Assembly: GCA_031374935.1 (NCBI GenBank) | Contig: JANMHB010000023.1 | Coordinates: 1 to 29,359 of the forward strand | DNA: 29,359 bases | Direction: 5' to 3' | Source of the DNA: JACMLX01 sp031374935 | Lineage (GTDB): Bacteria; Gemmatimonadota; Gemmatimonadetes; Gemmatimonadales; Gemmatimonadaceae | Shown here: piece after piece, positions 8,643 through 16,357 of the stretch | Position numbering within the stretch: the first letter of the stretch is position 1 | Layout: every line of letters starts with the position of its first letter | The notes under the pieces: model-generated | Told to the model about the DNA's origin: nothing | Databases searched by the model: none | Seen by the model: only the letters and a program-made list of their open reading frames with translations | Translations under genes and position numbers: made by a program

Positions 8643-8825
8643 AGGCTCGGCGGGAGTTGGCGCGACAGATGACTTCCCATACGGGCGCGCCCGGGGCCGG
8701 GTTCCACCCTCGAGCCCGCGCGACGTCACGAAAACGCACGGATCGCGACGTGCAGCATCCGCGCCGGTGGGTCGATACTCGGACACAGATCGCCAACCCC
8801 TACCGTCCCACAGCCCCGTCGCAGT

Positions 8826-9794
8826 ATGCATGAGCCGTCGCGTTCCGGCGCCTCCGACCGCCTCTCGCCGAACGATCCCTCCGGATTGCAGCGTCGGCTG
8901 ACCGCCATCCTCCAGGCATCTCCTGCCCCGACCATCTGTGTGGCGCGGAGCCGGGAGGAGGGCGGCGACCTGATGGTCGCCGGCGCATCGCTGCTGGAGC
9001 TGATCCGGCATCGCGTGGGCGCGTTGCAGCGGGCGGGTATGCGCGGGGGCGATGTGCTGGCGAGTGACGCGGTCGGGGTTGGTCGGGTGGTGGACGCGCT
9101 GGCGGCGATCATCGGCGGCTTCGTTTACTGGCCATGTGACGACTACCGGAGGATCGTCACGGGCGCACTCGTCTCGGACTCAGGCGCATCGCTGGTCTGG
9201 CGCCCGAATCCGCTGGTGAGCGCCGGCCCTCCGACCACCGCAGCCCATCAACCGCCCGCGGCGCTGCCGATGCGACTCTCCATCCAGCTTCGCGACCTCA
9301 TGCAGCCAGCGGGCCCGCGCATCCGTCTGCTGGTGGACGGGAATGCCGGTCTCGCACCATTCGCGGTGAATGCGCAAACCATCAGTCGCCTCGGCAGCAC
9401 CCTGCGGCGCCGGCTCGGTCTCAGGACGCAGAGTGTGCGCTACTGCGCCGCACCGGCGCAGTCCGCGGTTGGTGTGCTGCTCGACCTGGTCCCGGGAATC
9501 GTGGCGCGTCAGGTGATGGTCGTCCCCTCCGAAGCGGCGCCCTCGTCGACAACGATCGTGCGCGCCATTGGCAGGTATCACCCCGATGCGCTCACGCTCA
9601 CCCTCGAGCAGGCCATCGCAGTGGCCGAGACGCCGATCGACGCACCGACCCTGCATGCGTTGCGGCAGTGTCAGGTACTGATCGCCGACACGCATCCGAT
9701 TCCCACGGCGCTCCGCACACGATTCACGGAGTGGGCTGCGCGCCTGGATGTCGCCTACATCCTGCCCGAAGCCGGCGACGCGTTCCTGCTCTAG
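8826..9794 (+). CDS. Truncated, degenerate adenylate-forming (ANL/AMP-binding) domain protein
   Basis: This 322-aa protein follows the order of an AMP-binding or NRPS adenylation core but has lost its key residues. LLELIRHRVGALQRAGMRGGD (56-76) and ALAAIIGGFVYWPCD (91-105) resemble the N-terminal A-domain helices. LLVDGNAGLAPFAVNAQTIS (168-187) lies where the LxxTSGTTGxPK phosphate loop and following helix should be, but the Ser/Thr/Gly-rich loop and Lys are absent. LLDLVPGIVARQVMVVP (218-234) resembles the next core strand-helix. VLIADTHPIPTALRTRF (284-300) resembles VLxGGExLPxxLxxRF. The protein ends at YILPEAGDAFLL, where YGPTE should occur, so the ATP-grasping C-terminal part is missing. 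It is probably a pseudoenzyme or decaying gene. The ATG at 8826 has no clear SD. The similarity is by eye and needs a profile search. Confidence 0.6.
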   Translation: MHEPSRSGASDRLSPNDPSGLQRRLTAILQASPAPTICVARSREEGGDLMVAGASLLELIRHRVGALQRAGMRGGDVLASDAVGVGRVVDALAAIIGGFVYWPCDDYRRIVTGALVSDSGASLVWRPNPLVSAGPPTTAAHQPPAALPMRLSIQLRDLMQPAGPRIRLLVDGNAGLAPFAVNAQTISRLGSTLRRRLGLRTQSVRYCAAPAQSAVGVLLDLVPGIVARQVMVVPSEAAPSSTTIVRAIGRYHPDALTLTLEQAIAVAETPIDAPTLHALRQCQVLIADTHPIPTALRTRFTEWAARLDVAYILPEAGDAFLL

Positions 9795-9975
9795 CCGGCT
9801 TTGGGCAGCGACACAGTCCGCTGAGTCGGCGTACGGTCCGAGTGTCGTGTTCACAGTTCCTGAACCCACGGTGGGCGCTGGATTTCGGTGCCAACCACGG
9901 CGCCACCCGCAGCGATATCAGTGGTATCGCGAGGAGTCGCAACGCCGAGTGGCGCCTAGGATCAGGCCCACCGGC
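9795..9975. other. Gap between convergent genes
   Basis: This is a 181-bp gap between the stops of the degenerate ANL gene and the TonB receptor gene. Only short inverted repeats are visible (for example CCCAC-G-GTGGG and GTTCA/TGAAC). The + strand frames here do not continue the adenylation-domain pattern recognisably, so a simple frameshift of the upstream gene is not shown. Confidence 0.3.
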
Positions 9976-12282
9976 CTAGAACTCCCAGTTCACCCCGATG
10001 CTCGGCAGCAGGCCGATACTTTCGTTCGGCCGCGGCGACCGCAGACGCGCGTCCCACGCAATCTGCGAGATGTTCTTGCGCGCCGTGGCATTCTGCACAT
10101 CGATGTACGTCACCAGCTGCGACTTCCTGAAGACGAATCGCCGGTCGATGCGGACATCGAGCGCGAAGAACGTCGGCAGCCGCTCGCCCTCATTGTAGCG
10201 TGCGAAATCGAGCCGACCGGCTGAAGTGAACGGCGTGGTCGGCAGGCCCGCAGCCGATCGCACCCGACCGCTGAACTCCCAGCGTGCGTTCGGGCGCCAG
10301 CCGAGGAGGCCGTTGAAGACCAGTGGTGAATCGAAGGCACCGATCGATCGTGTCTCATCCAATCCACGGAATCGGGTGCGGTTGTAGCTCGCACTGATCA
10401 GCCCATACACAGGGATCTCGCTCAGGCGCTTCTGCAGGAACACCTCTGCGCCACGCACCGACCCGGTCGCCTCTGCCAGCAGCGGCTCGAGACCGAACGG
10501 AATGTCGTTGCTGACGTCGTCAAACCCACTCGGCTGGAGTACCGCACGCGGACGGAACACGCGACCCGGATAGTCGGCGTACTGCTTGGCGTACGCTTCG
10601 ACCTGCAGCTTGAGATCGGGTCGAAGCAACCGCTGCCACCCGGCCACGATCTGATCGGCGCGCAACGGTTTCAGCTGACGCGGATTCTGCACATCACCCA
10701 CCAGCCAGATCGGTTGCGGGGCCTGATAGTACTGGCCGCCAGCGAGTGTGAAGGTGTTGGCGTCGTCGGGGCTCCACGCCAGCGTGGCACGCGGGGCCAC
10801 GCGGACGCTGTTGCGCAGGAACTGATACCAGTCAGCGCGCGCGCCGAGCGTCAACCGCACGCGATCGCCGAGCTGCAACGTGTTCTGGAGATAGACGGCC
10901 TGCCGGTACATCGCGAACGTGGTGTCGACGCGCAACGCCCGTGGCACGCCATTCTGGTCGAGCCGCGCGGCGCCGGGCAGCGTGATGTCGTACTGCAACG
11001 CCCCGGCATATTTGGCGATGACACCGGCCGAGAGTTCGGCCCGCGGTGACAGCTGCAGCGTGAGGTCGCTCCGCAGCGACGTTTCGCCTTCGGTCGATTT
11101 CGCACCGAAGATCTGTGTTGGCGGATTGGAGGAATCGCGTTGTGCCGCATCGAAGCGGCTCCAGGTGCGGCCGAGCGTCGTCGTCAGCACCCCGTTCGGC
11201 AGCAGACGCTTCCAGGTGGCGCCGGCGATGTACTGATCCTGCGATGAGCCGAGCAGCGTGGAATTCTCGAAGCGATCGTCGGCCGTCTCGCTGCTGACGG
11301 TGATCCGGTCGCGCGCCCCCACCAGCAGGAATGACAACTCATCGCGAGCCGTGGGGCGTTGCACGGCCTTGAGCGTCACATCGGTGTATGACGGGATGAA
11401 CGGAAACCCCACCGCATTGAAGACGAAATCGAGATAGCTGCGTCGCACGCTCACCAGCAGTGACCCATCGTTGGGCAGCGGGCCCTCGGCGATGGCACCG
11501 AAGCCGAGGGCCGACAAGTTGAGCGTGGTCGCGCGGCGTTCTCGATTGCCTTCGCGCAGCGAGATGGTCGTCACGCTCGACGTCCGGTCGCCGAAGCGGA
11601 CGCCGAAACCGCCGGCGCTCAGTGCGGCATCCTTCACGAATTCGATCGGGATCAGCGACACCGGTCCACCGGTCGACCCCTGCGTGCCGAAGTGGTTCAC
11701 GTTCGGCACTTCGATGTTGTCGACGACGAACAGGTTCTCGAACGGCGCGCCGCCGCGCACGACCAGATCATTGCGACCGGCCGTGGTGACACCAACACCA
11801 GGCAGCACCGAGATGGCGCGGATCACATCCTCCTGCACGCCGGGTGTGCGACGGACCTCTTCGGCCGAGAACCGCTGCGTGCTGACCGGTGCTTCACGGC
11901 TCGGTTCGAAATAGGTCGGCCGCACGTCCACGCCGGCCAGTTGCACCACGCGTGGCTGAAGCTCGATCACCACCGTCACTGGCTTTCCCGCGCTCACCAC
12001 CACGTCGCTGCGCACGATCGGAGCGTATCCGATGGCGCGCACTTCCAAGCGGACGATGCCCGCCGGTGATCGAAGCCTGAAGCGTCCATCATCGCCGGTC
12101 ACGACCACCAGCTCGGTGCCTGCGACCCGGATCGTGGCGTTGGCGATCGGCTGCTGGGTCGGCGCTGAGCGGACGCTCCCGTCGATCAGACCGGTGGCTC
12201 CAGTCTGCGCTTCGAGACGGTGGACTGCCGAACCGAGCAGCGCAGAGGCCGCTGCGACAGCGTGCAGTGCGCGGATGTGCAT
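9976..12282 (-). CDS. TonB-dependent receptor with carboxypeptidase-regulatory-like N-terminal domain
   Basis: This 768-aa outer-membrane active transporter has a signal peptide (1-26, ending LEAQ). A carboxypeptidase-regulatory-like beta-sandwich spans about 30-115 (GLIDGSVRSAPTQQPIANAT, DDGRFRLRSPAGIVRLEVRAIGY). The plug domain spans about 130-250 (VIRAISVLPGVGVTTAGRND, VRGGAPFENLFVVDNIEV). The rest is a TonB barrel ending in a terminal Phe (GVNWEF). The substrate is not evident. The ATG at 12282 is preceded by GAGGA at 3-nt spacing and opens the signal peptide, so it is preferred to the upstream in-frame ATG at 12405. The gene is alone on its strand: the upstream neighbour rpmG is separated by a strong hairpin. 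No riboswitch was recognised in its leader. Confidence 0.9.
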   Translation of the reverse strand: MHIRALHAVAAASALLGSAVHRLEAQTGATGLIDGSVRSAPTQQPIANATIRVAGTELVVVTGDDGRFRLRSPAGIVRLEVRAIGYAPIVRSDVVVSAGKPVTVVIELQPRVVQLAGVDVRPTYFEPSREAPVSTQRFSAEEVRRTPGVQEDVIRAISVLPGVGVTTAGRNDLVVRGGAPFENLFVVDNIEVPNVNHFGTQGSTGGPVSLIPIEFVKDAALSAGGFGVRFGDRTSSVTTISLREGNRERRATTLNLSALGFGAIAEGPLPNDGSLLVSVRRSYLDFVFNAVGFPFIPSYTDVTLKAVQRPTARDELSFLLVGARDRITVSSETADDRFENSTLLGSSQDQYIAGATWKRLLPNGVLTTTLGRTWSRFDAAQRDSSNPPTQIFGAKSTEGETSLRSDLTLQLSPRAELSAGVIAKYAGALQYDITLPGAARLDQNGVPRALRVDTTFAMYRQAVYLQNTLQLGDRVRLTLGARADWYQFLRNSVRVAPRATLAWSPDDANTFTLAGGQYYQAPQPIWLVGDVQNPRQLKPLRADQIVAGWQRLLRPDLKLQVEAYAKQYADYPGRVFRPRAVLQPSGFDDVSNDIPFGLEPLLAEATGSVRGAEVFLQKRLSEIPVYGLISASYNRTRFRGLDETRSIGAFDSPLVFNGLLGWRPNARWEFSGRVRSAAGLPTTPFTSAGRLDFARYNEGERLPTFFALDVRIDRRFVFRKSQLVTYIDVQNATARKNISQIAWDARLRSPRPNESIGLLPSIGVNWEF

Positions 12283-12552
12283 GAATCCTCGGAAGTGTGG
12301 TGCGACGGTCAGCGATCGTGAACCAGCAAGCCGCGCGGGCCGTGCCGGCGGCGCGCCGAGGGTCACCCATCCTCTGGAGCGCGCGCTGTTGATGTTTTCG
12401 TCCACTCGGAGCGTGAAGATGCAGCGATGCTCCGTGAGGATCTTTCAGCCGGGACCATTGGATCGTGGACCAGAGGGAACGGTCACGCTGAAGGCGTCCT
12501 CATTCCAGGAGCAGACGCGCATGGTGCACCTCGCTGCACTCCCGAACGCAAA
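12283..12552. other. Upstream region of the TonB receptor gene
   Basis: This is 270 bp between the receptor start and the rpmG hairpin. It should contain the receptor promoter on the minus strand, but no clear -35/-10 pair, riboswitch core, RNA gene or small ORF with an SD was recognised. Confidence 0.3.
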
Positions 12553-12599
12553 GGAGCCCGGCACCGCAGCCCGGACATCAGGCGCAGGTGCCGGGCTCC
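12553..12599 (-). terminator. rpmG terminator hairpin
   Basis: A perfect 13-bp stem, GGAGCCCGGCACC (12553-12565) with GGTGCCGGGCTCC (12587-12599), encloses a 21-nt loop and starts 21 bp after the rpmG stop on the minus strand. The tail reads TTTGCGTT, a weak T-run. The long loop is unusual, but the stem is very stable. Confidence 0.7.
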
Positions 12600-12620
12600 G
12601 CGCGTCGCGCGGAACCGGAA

Positions 12621-12782
12621 CTACTTGGTTTCCTTGAACAGAACGTGCTTCTTGACGACCGGATCGTACTTCTTCATCTCGATCCGCTCGGGATGCAGAC
12701 GGGCGTTCTTGGTCTTGTGGTACGTGTACGGCGATTCCGTGCTGCGCAGCTTGATGTTGATGCGCTTGCCCTTAGCGGCCAT
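12621..12782 (-). CDS. rpmG: 50S ribosomal protein L33 (Cys-free type)
   Basis: This 53-aa large-subunit ribosomal protein L33 has typical segments KRINIKLRST, YHKTKNARLHPERIEMKKYDP and VKKHVLFKETK. It is the cysteine-free paralogue type: the CxxC zinc-ribbon pairs of the C+ form are absent, which removes any need for zinc. The ATG at 12782 is preceded by GAGGAG about 5 nt upstream, so the longer frame from 12812 is rejected. TATAGC on the minus strand at 12816-12821 is a possible -10 box giving a short leader. It is monocistronic here; secE, nusG and tRNA-Trp, often adjacent in other bacteria, are not in the window. Confidence 0.96.
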   Translation of the reverse strand: MAAKGKRINIKLRSTESPYTYHKTKNARLHPERIEMKKYDPVVKKHVLFKETK

Positions 12783-12921
12783 GATGCTCCTCGCGGGGTA
12801 CTTGTAGCCCACAAAGCTATAACGGCCCAGTTCGGGGCGGGAGGGGTGACTCCGAGCAAATTTGCGCCCCGCCGCGGTAGTGCCGACCAGGCCGGGGGTC
12901 GGCCAGACTGCGGCCGGTGGC

Positions 12922-12927
12922 TACACT
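12922..12927 (+). promoter_or_regulatory. Candidate -10 box of the decarboxylase gene (leaderless)
   Basis: TACACT ends 7 nt before the ATG at 12935, and no SD lies between. The -35 region is not convincing. Confidence 0.35.
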
Positions 12928-12934
12928 GTGCGGC

Positions 12935-14413
12935 ATGACGCCTCTCAGCTCTGATCCGCTGTCCGCTCCGCCGCCGCCACTCGGCGATTTTGGCCCCGCT
13001 GTCCTTCAGGCGGGGGTCGATCGGGTGCTCGGCCTCTTCCAACGGCTGCACGACGCCGGCGCACTTCCGCCGGTGCTGAGTCCGGTTGCGCCCGGCACGA
13101 TCACCGCCCAGCTCGCACTGACGGCGCCCGCCGCCCCCGAACCGCTGGACGCGATTCTCGCCGATATCGAATCGATCATCGTCCCCGGCATCACGCACTG
13201 GCACCATCCGAACTTCTTCGCCTACTTCGCCAACTCATCCAGTGTCCCATCGCTGCTCGGCGAGTTCGTCGCGTCCGGGCTGAATGCCAACGCCATGCTC
13301 TGGGTCACCAGTCCCGCCGCCACGGAGCTCGAGCAGCGGGTGATGGAGTGGCTCTGGAGCGCGATGGGATTGCCGGACGCACGCGACTGGTTCGGCATCA
13401 TCACCGACACGGCCTCGATGTCGACACTGCTCGGCATCGCCGCCGCGCGTGAAGCGGCCGGGTACGACATCCGGCGCATGGGAATGGCGGGACGCAGTGA
13501 TCTGCCCACCCTTCGCGTGTACTGCAGCGAACACACGCATTCGTCGGTGGACAAGGCGTGCATCACCCTTGGCATCGGCACCGACAACGTGGTGAAGATT
13601 CCGGTCGACGACACCTTTGCCATGCGGGCAGATGCACTCGACGCGGCGTTGACCGCAGACCGCGCGGCCGGCATGCGCCCTCTCGCCGTGGTCGCGACAG
13701 TCGGCACCACCAGTACCTCGAGCATCGATCCGGTGCCGGCGATTGCCGACCTCTGCGCTCGTCACGGCGTCTGGCTGCACGTCGATGCCGCCTACGCCGG
13801 CGTGATGGGCATCGCGCCGGAGTATCGCTGGGTGCTGGATGGCGTCGAGCGCGCGGACAGCGTCGTGACCAACCCGCACAAGTGGCTCTTCACCACCATG
13901 GACTGCAGCGCATTCTGGACGCGACATCAGGACGTGCTGCGGCAGGCCTTCTCGCTGGTGGCCGAATACCTGGTGACCGCGCGCGATTCGCAGGTCGTGA
14001 ATTACATGGACTATGGCGTACAGCTGGGCCGACGCTTCCGCGCACTCAAGCTCTGGATGGTGATGCGCGCCTTTGGCACCGACGGCCTGGCGGCGCGGTT
14101 GCGCGAACACTGCCTGCTGGCACGCGACTTCGCCGCACGGGTCGAAGCCGATCCGTCATGGACACTCAGCGCGCCGGTACCGTTCTCGCTGGTCTGCTTC
14201 CGCTACGCACCGTCCGGGATGAGCGACGCGGACGCGGATGTGCGCAATGCGGACATCCTTGCCGCCGTCAACGCGGCAGGACGCGTGTATCTGTCACACA
14301 CGCGCCTGCACGGTCGTTTCGTGTTGCGGCTGGCGATCGGCAACATTCTCACCATGCGCGAGCACGTCGATCTGGCGTGGGGCGAGCTTCAGCGCGTTGC
14401 TGCGTCGCGCTGA
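12935..14413 (+). CDS. Pyridoxal-phosphate-dependent (aromatic-L-amino-acid type) decarboxylase
   Basis: This 492-aa group II PLP decarboxylase is complete. NPHKWL contains the Schiff-base Lys316. HVDAAYAG gives Asp284, which binds the pyridine nitrogen. SEHTHSSVDKA places His202 at the cofactor-stacking histidine position (pig DDC His192). YMDYGVQLGRRFRALKLW aligns the catalytic-loop Tyr357 with pig DDC Tyr332. Retention of both His and Tyr favours decarboxylation over the oxidative aldehyde-synthase variants of this family. The substrate could be an aromatic amino acid such as Trp, Tyr or DOPA, or another; sequence alone does not settle it. The ATG at 12935 is used, with TACACT 7 nt before it and no SD. 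It is divergent from rpmG and has no partner gene on its strand. Confidence 0.92.
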   Translation: MTPLSSDPLSAPPPPLGDFGPAVLQAGVDRVLGLFQRLHDAGALPPVLSPVAPGTITAQLALTAPAAPEPLDAILADIESIIVPGITHWHHPNFFAYFANSSSVPSLLGEFVASGLNANAMLWVTSPAATELEQRVMEWLWSAMGLPDARDWFGIITDTASMSTLLGIAAAREAAGYDIRRMGMAGRSDLPTLRVYCSEHTHSSVDKACITLGIGTDNVVKIPVDDTFAMRADALDAALTADRAAGMRPLAVVATVGTTSTSSIDPVPAIADLCARHGVWLHVDAAYAGVMGIAPEYRWVLDGVERADSVVTNPHKWLFTTMDCSAFWTRHQDVLRQAFSLVAEYLVTARDSQVVNYMDYGVQLGRRFRALKLWMVMRAFGTDGLAARLREHCLLARDFAARVEADPSWTLSAPVPFSLVCFRYAPSGMSDADADVRNADILAAVNAAGRVYLSHTRLHGRFVLRLAIGNILTMREHVDLAWGELQRVAASR

Positions 14414-14425
14414 TGCATGCGCGAG

Positions 14426-15214
14426 CTACTCGTCGCCGATGAGGCGGCCGAGTGAGCCGAGCGTCCCGCTGGCACCACCGCCGGTGCGGCCGGCGGGAGC
14501 GGCGGCGATGATGCGGTCGGCCAGGCGCGAGAAGGGCAGCGTCTGGAGCACGATGCGCCCCGGCCCGCGCAGGCGCACGTAGAAGAGGCCTTCGCCCCCG
14601 AACAGTGCGGTCTTGATGCCCTTCACCATCTCGATGTCGTACTCCACGCTCGGCTGCATCGCCACGAAACAACCCGTGTCGACGCGCAACACTTCACCCG
14701 GCAACAGGTCGCGCTGCACCAGTGTGCCGCTGGCGTGCAGGAACGCCAGGCCGTCGCCGCTGATCTTCTGCAACACGAACCCTTCGCCGCCGAAGAACCC
14801 GGCACCGATCTTCCGCTGCAGCGCGATGCTCACGTCGAGTCCGCGGGCGCCGGCCAGGAAGGCGTCACGCTGGGCGATGATCGTTCCGCCCCAGTCCAGC
14901 ACATTGACCGCCTGAATCTTGCCCGGAAACGGGCTGGCGAAGGCCACGTCGCGGCGCTGATGTGACTCGTTGATGAAGACGGTCATCATGAAGCTGTCGC
15001 CCGACAGCACACGCTTGGCCCCGCCCATCAGCTTGCCCAGCAGGCCACCACCTTCGTTGTTCGGGTCCAGCGTGGTGATCGGGCGAATGCCGTCTTCCAT
15101 GTACATCATCGCCCCCGCTTCGGCCGTCACGGCCTCACCAGGGTCCAGCGTCACAATCACGGCCTGCAGATCATCGCCAATCAGGCGATAGTCGATTTCA
15201 TCAGCCTTGCGCAT
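14426..15214 (-). CDS. TIGR00266/AIM24 family protein
   Basis: This 262-aa protein of the AIM24 (TIGR00266) family forms a beta-helix-like trimeric shell in known structures; its biochemical role is not established. Family features are GEAVTAEAGAMMYMEDGI, the Gly-rich loop EGGGLLGKLMGGAKRVLSGDSF, two GGEG motifs (FFGGEGFVLQKISGDG and FGGEGLFYVRLRGPG), and the PGKIQAVNV segment. The ATG at 15214 is preceded by GAAGGGA with about 7-nt spacing, so it is chosen over the open frame to 15346, which runs into repeat DNA. There is no signal peptide, so it is probably cytoplasmic. It is convergent with the decarboxylase gene, with only 12 bp between stops. Confidence 0.9.
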   Translation of the reverse strand: MRKADEIDYRLIGDDLQAVIVTLDPGEAVTAEAGAMMYMEDGIRPITTLDPNNEGGGLLGKLMGGAKRVLSGDSFMMTVFINESHQRRDVAFASPFPGKIQAVNVLDWGGTIIAQRDAFLAGARGLDVSIALQRKIGAGFFGGEGFVLQKISGDGLAFLHASGTLVQRDLLPGEVLRVDTGCFVAMQPSVEYDIEMVKGIKTALFGGEGLFYVRLRGPGRIVLQTLPFSRLADRIIAAAPAGRTGGGASGTLGSLGRLIGDE

Positions 15215-15289
15215 GAAAAATCCCTTCAGGAAAAAGTGGTCGTGATACAGCCATGCACACCATCGACACAGAGTAAACAGTCGACGCCT

Positions 15290-15338
15290 GGTGCCGCGAT
15301 TTCTGTCGGAAGTATGGCGAGGTTTGCACATGCCGGCA
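15290..15338. repeat. Degenerate third copy of the 107-bp repeat
   Basis: GGTGCCGCGATTTCTGTC followed by CGGAAGTATGGCGAGG matches the start and the GGTATTGCGAGG part of the two intact copies, with the intervening ~30 bp missing. It lies just upstream of copy 1 in the same orientation. Confidence 0.55.
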
Positions 15339-15363
15339 CACAGCACGGTCTGTGCAATCGCGC

Positions 15364-15470
15364 CCCGGTGCCGCGAGTTCTGTCGCCTGCCAAGGCGGAG
15401 ACCGGAGCAATACCGGAGGTATTACGAGGATCGACAACGCCGGTAAACCGCACAGGGTCAGCCGGCGACA
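15364..15470. repeat. 107-bp direct repeat, copy 1
   Basis: The first 80 bp (15364-15443) match 15471-15550 with two mismatches (positions 15424 and 15440). The last 27 bp match more loosely. It contains the hairpin CGCCT-GCCA-AGGCG and an interrupted form of CAATACC-GGA-GGTATTG. Open frames crossing it only produce repeated low-quality peptides, so it is regarded as non-coding. Confidence 0.85.
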
Positions 15471-15577
15471 CCCGGTGCCGCGAGTTCTGTCGCCTGCCAA
15501 GGCGGAGACCGGAGCAATACCGGAGGTATTGCGAGGATCGACAACGTCGGCAGACGGCAGAAGGCGCGGCACCCGCT
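15471..15577. repeat. 107-bp direct repeat, copy 2
   Basis: This is a head-to-tail copy of the preceding repeat, offset exactly 107 bp. It has two perfect small hairpins: CGCCT/AGGCG at 15491-15504 and CAATACC/GGTATTG at 15515-15531. It ends at the stop of the CPBP protease gene, so it forms the 3' flank of that transcript. Confidence 0.85.
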
Positions 15578-16247
15578 ACGCCCAGTATTGCCATTGGTTC
15601 GCAACGACGACATACGCAGACAGGCAGCCGTTGGTGACAGCATGGGTCCAGACCAGATCGCCGATGGAGCGGACCTTGGCCATCCAGAGGTTGTAGATCA
15701 GTCCGCACAGCAGGCCAACTTCCCAATACGAGCCATGCTCCGCCGCGAACAGCACGGCGGTCGACACGAAGGAGAGCGTCGTGAAGCTGCCGAGCGGGCG
15801 GAGGCGGAAGTCGTCGAACGAATCGACGGCCCGCGGCAGCCAGCCGCGCCAGAACAGCTCTTCGAGAATCGGCACCAGCAACACCGCGCGCGCGGCCCGC
15901 AGCCAGAGCGTGAGTGCGTCACCGCGCTCCGACTCGGCCAGACCGGCGGTCGGATGACCGACGATCGAGTTGTCGAACAGCCAGTGCGTGCGATAGGCCG
16001 ACCCGAAGAGTGCTTCCGGCGCGATCCAGAGCAGAAACACACCAACGCCAACGAGGGTCGAGAGCAGGAGGTGTTTCGGCACGAGCTCGATCACGCCGCG
16101 ACTGGTGGTGAGCAGCGTGGCGACCAGCAGCACGATCCAGAGCGCCGCGTTCCACGGCTGCGGAATGGCCAGTGGCTTGAGGACGGCCAGCAGCACCATG
16201 AACAGCAGGAATGGTGCGACCCACGGAACAGCGGCGCGGACAGGCAT
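15576..16247 (-). CDS. CPBP/CAAX-type intramembrane metalloprotease
   Basis: This 223-aa integral membrane protein has about six hydrophobic segments and the complete CPBP (Abi/Rce1-like) active-site set: EELFWRGW with Glu129, Glu130 and Arg134; LFAAEH with His171; and THAVTN with His202 and Asn206. The N-terminal PWVAPFLLFM arrangement recalls the 'CAAX prenyl protease-related' subgroup often found with exosortases, but no exosortase or PEP-CTERM gene is in the window. Bacterial members act as membrane proteases, sometimes in bacteriocin immunity; the substrate here is unknown. The ATG at 16247 is used; no clear SD is seen. It is separated from the RND operon by the hairpin at 16307-16334. 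Confidence 0.88.
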   Translation of the reverse strand: MPVRAAVPWVAPFLLFMVLLAVLKPLAIPQPWNAALWIVLLVATLLTTSRGVIELVPKHLLLSTLVGVGVFLLWIAPEALFGSAYRTHWLFDNSIVGHPTAGLAESERGDALTLWLRAARAVLLVPILEELFWRGWLPRAVDSFDDFRLRPLGSFTTLSFVSTAVLFAAEHGSYWEVGLLCGLIYNLWMAKVRSIGDLVWTHAVTNGCLSAYVVVANQWQYWA

Positions 16248-16306
16248 GTCGGGTGGCGGTCACGGGTGTGGAGATCGCGAGAATCTACCGCAGCCCAAAA
16301 CACCAC

Positions 16307-16334
16307 GGGGGCGGACCGTTGCCGGCCCGCCCCC
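16307..16334 (-). terminator. Intrinsic terminator of the efflux operon
   Basis: On the minus strand, GGGGGCGGGCC pairs with GGTCCGCCCCC over 11 bp (one G-U) around a 6-nt loop, followed by GTGGTGTTTTGG. It begins 23 bp after the RND stop codon. Confidence 0.72.
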
Positions 16335-16357
16335 GCACCTGCCCCGGCCCGATTCCG

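Noticed and set aside
8643..9011. Longer N-terminus for the large outer-membrane protein
   Set aside because: The signal peptide begins at 8642, and the extension overlaps the divergent gene that starts at 8826.
9795..9979. A + strand frame ending at 9979 as a frameshifted C-terminal part of the degenerate adenylation protein
   Set aside because: The peptide does not show the A6-A10 adenylation motifs, so a frameshift is not supported.
12405..12620. tRNA-Trp or another tRNA next to rpmG, as in common secE-nusG neighbourhoods
   Set aside because: No cloverleaf with a TΨC arm or acceptor stem could be found; the fold present is a simple long-stem hairpin.
15290..15577. CRISPR array
   Set aside because: Only two to three units of 107 bp, with no short uniform repeats, no variable spacers and no cas genes.
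15201..15726. Overlapping open frames of 61-166 codons on both strands through the repeat region
   Set aside because: Their peptides simply repeat the 107-bp unit in several frames and have no SD, signal or family motif; the DNA is better explained as repeats.
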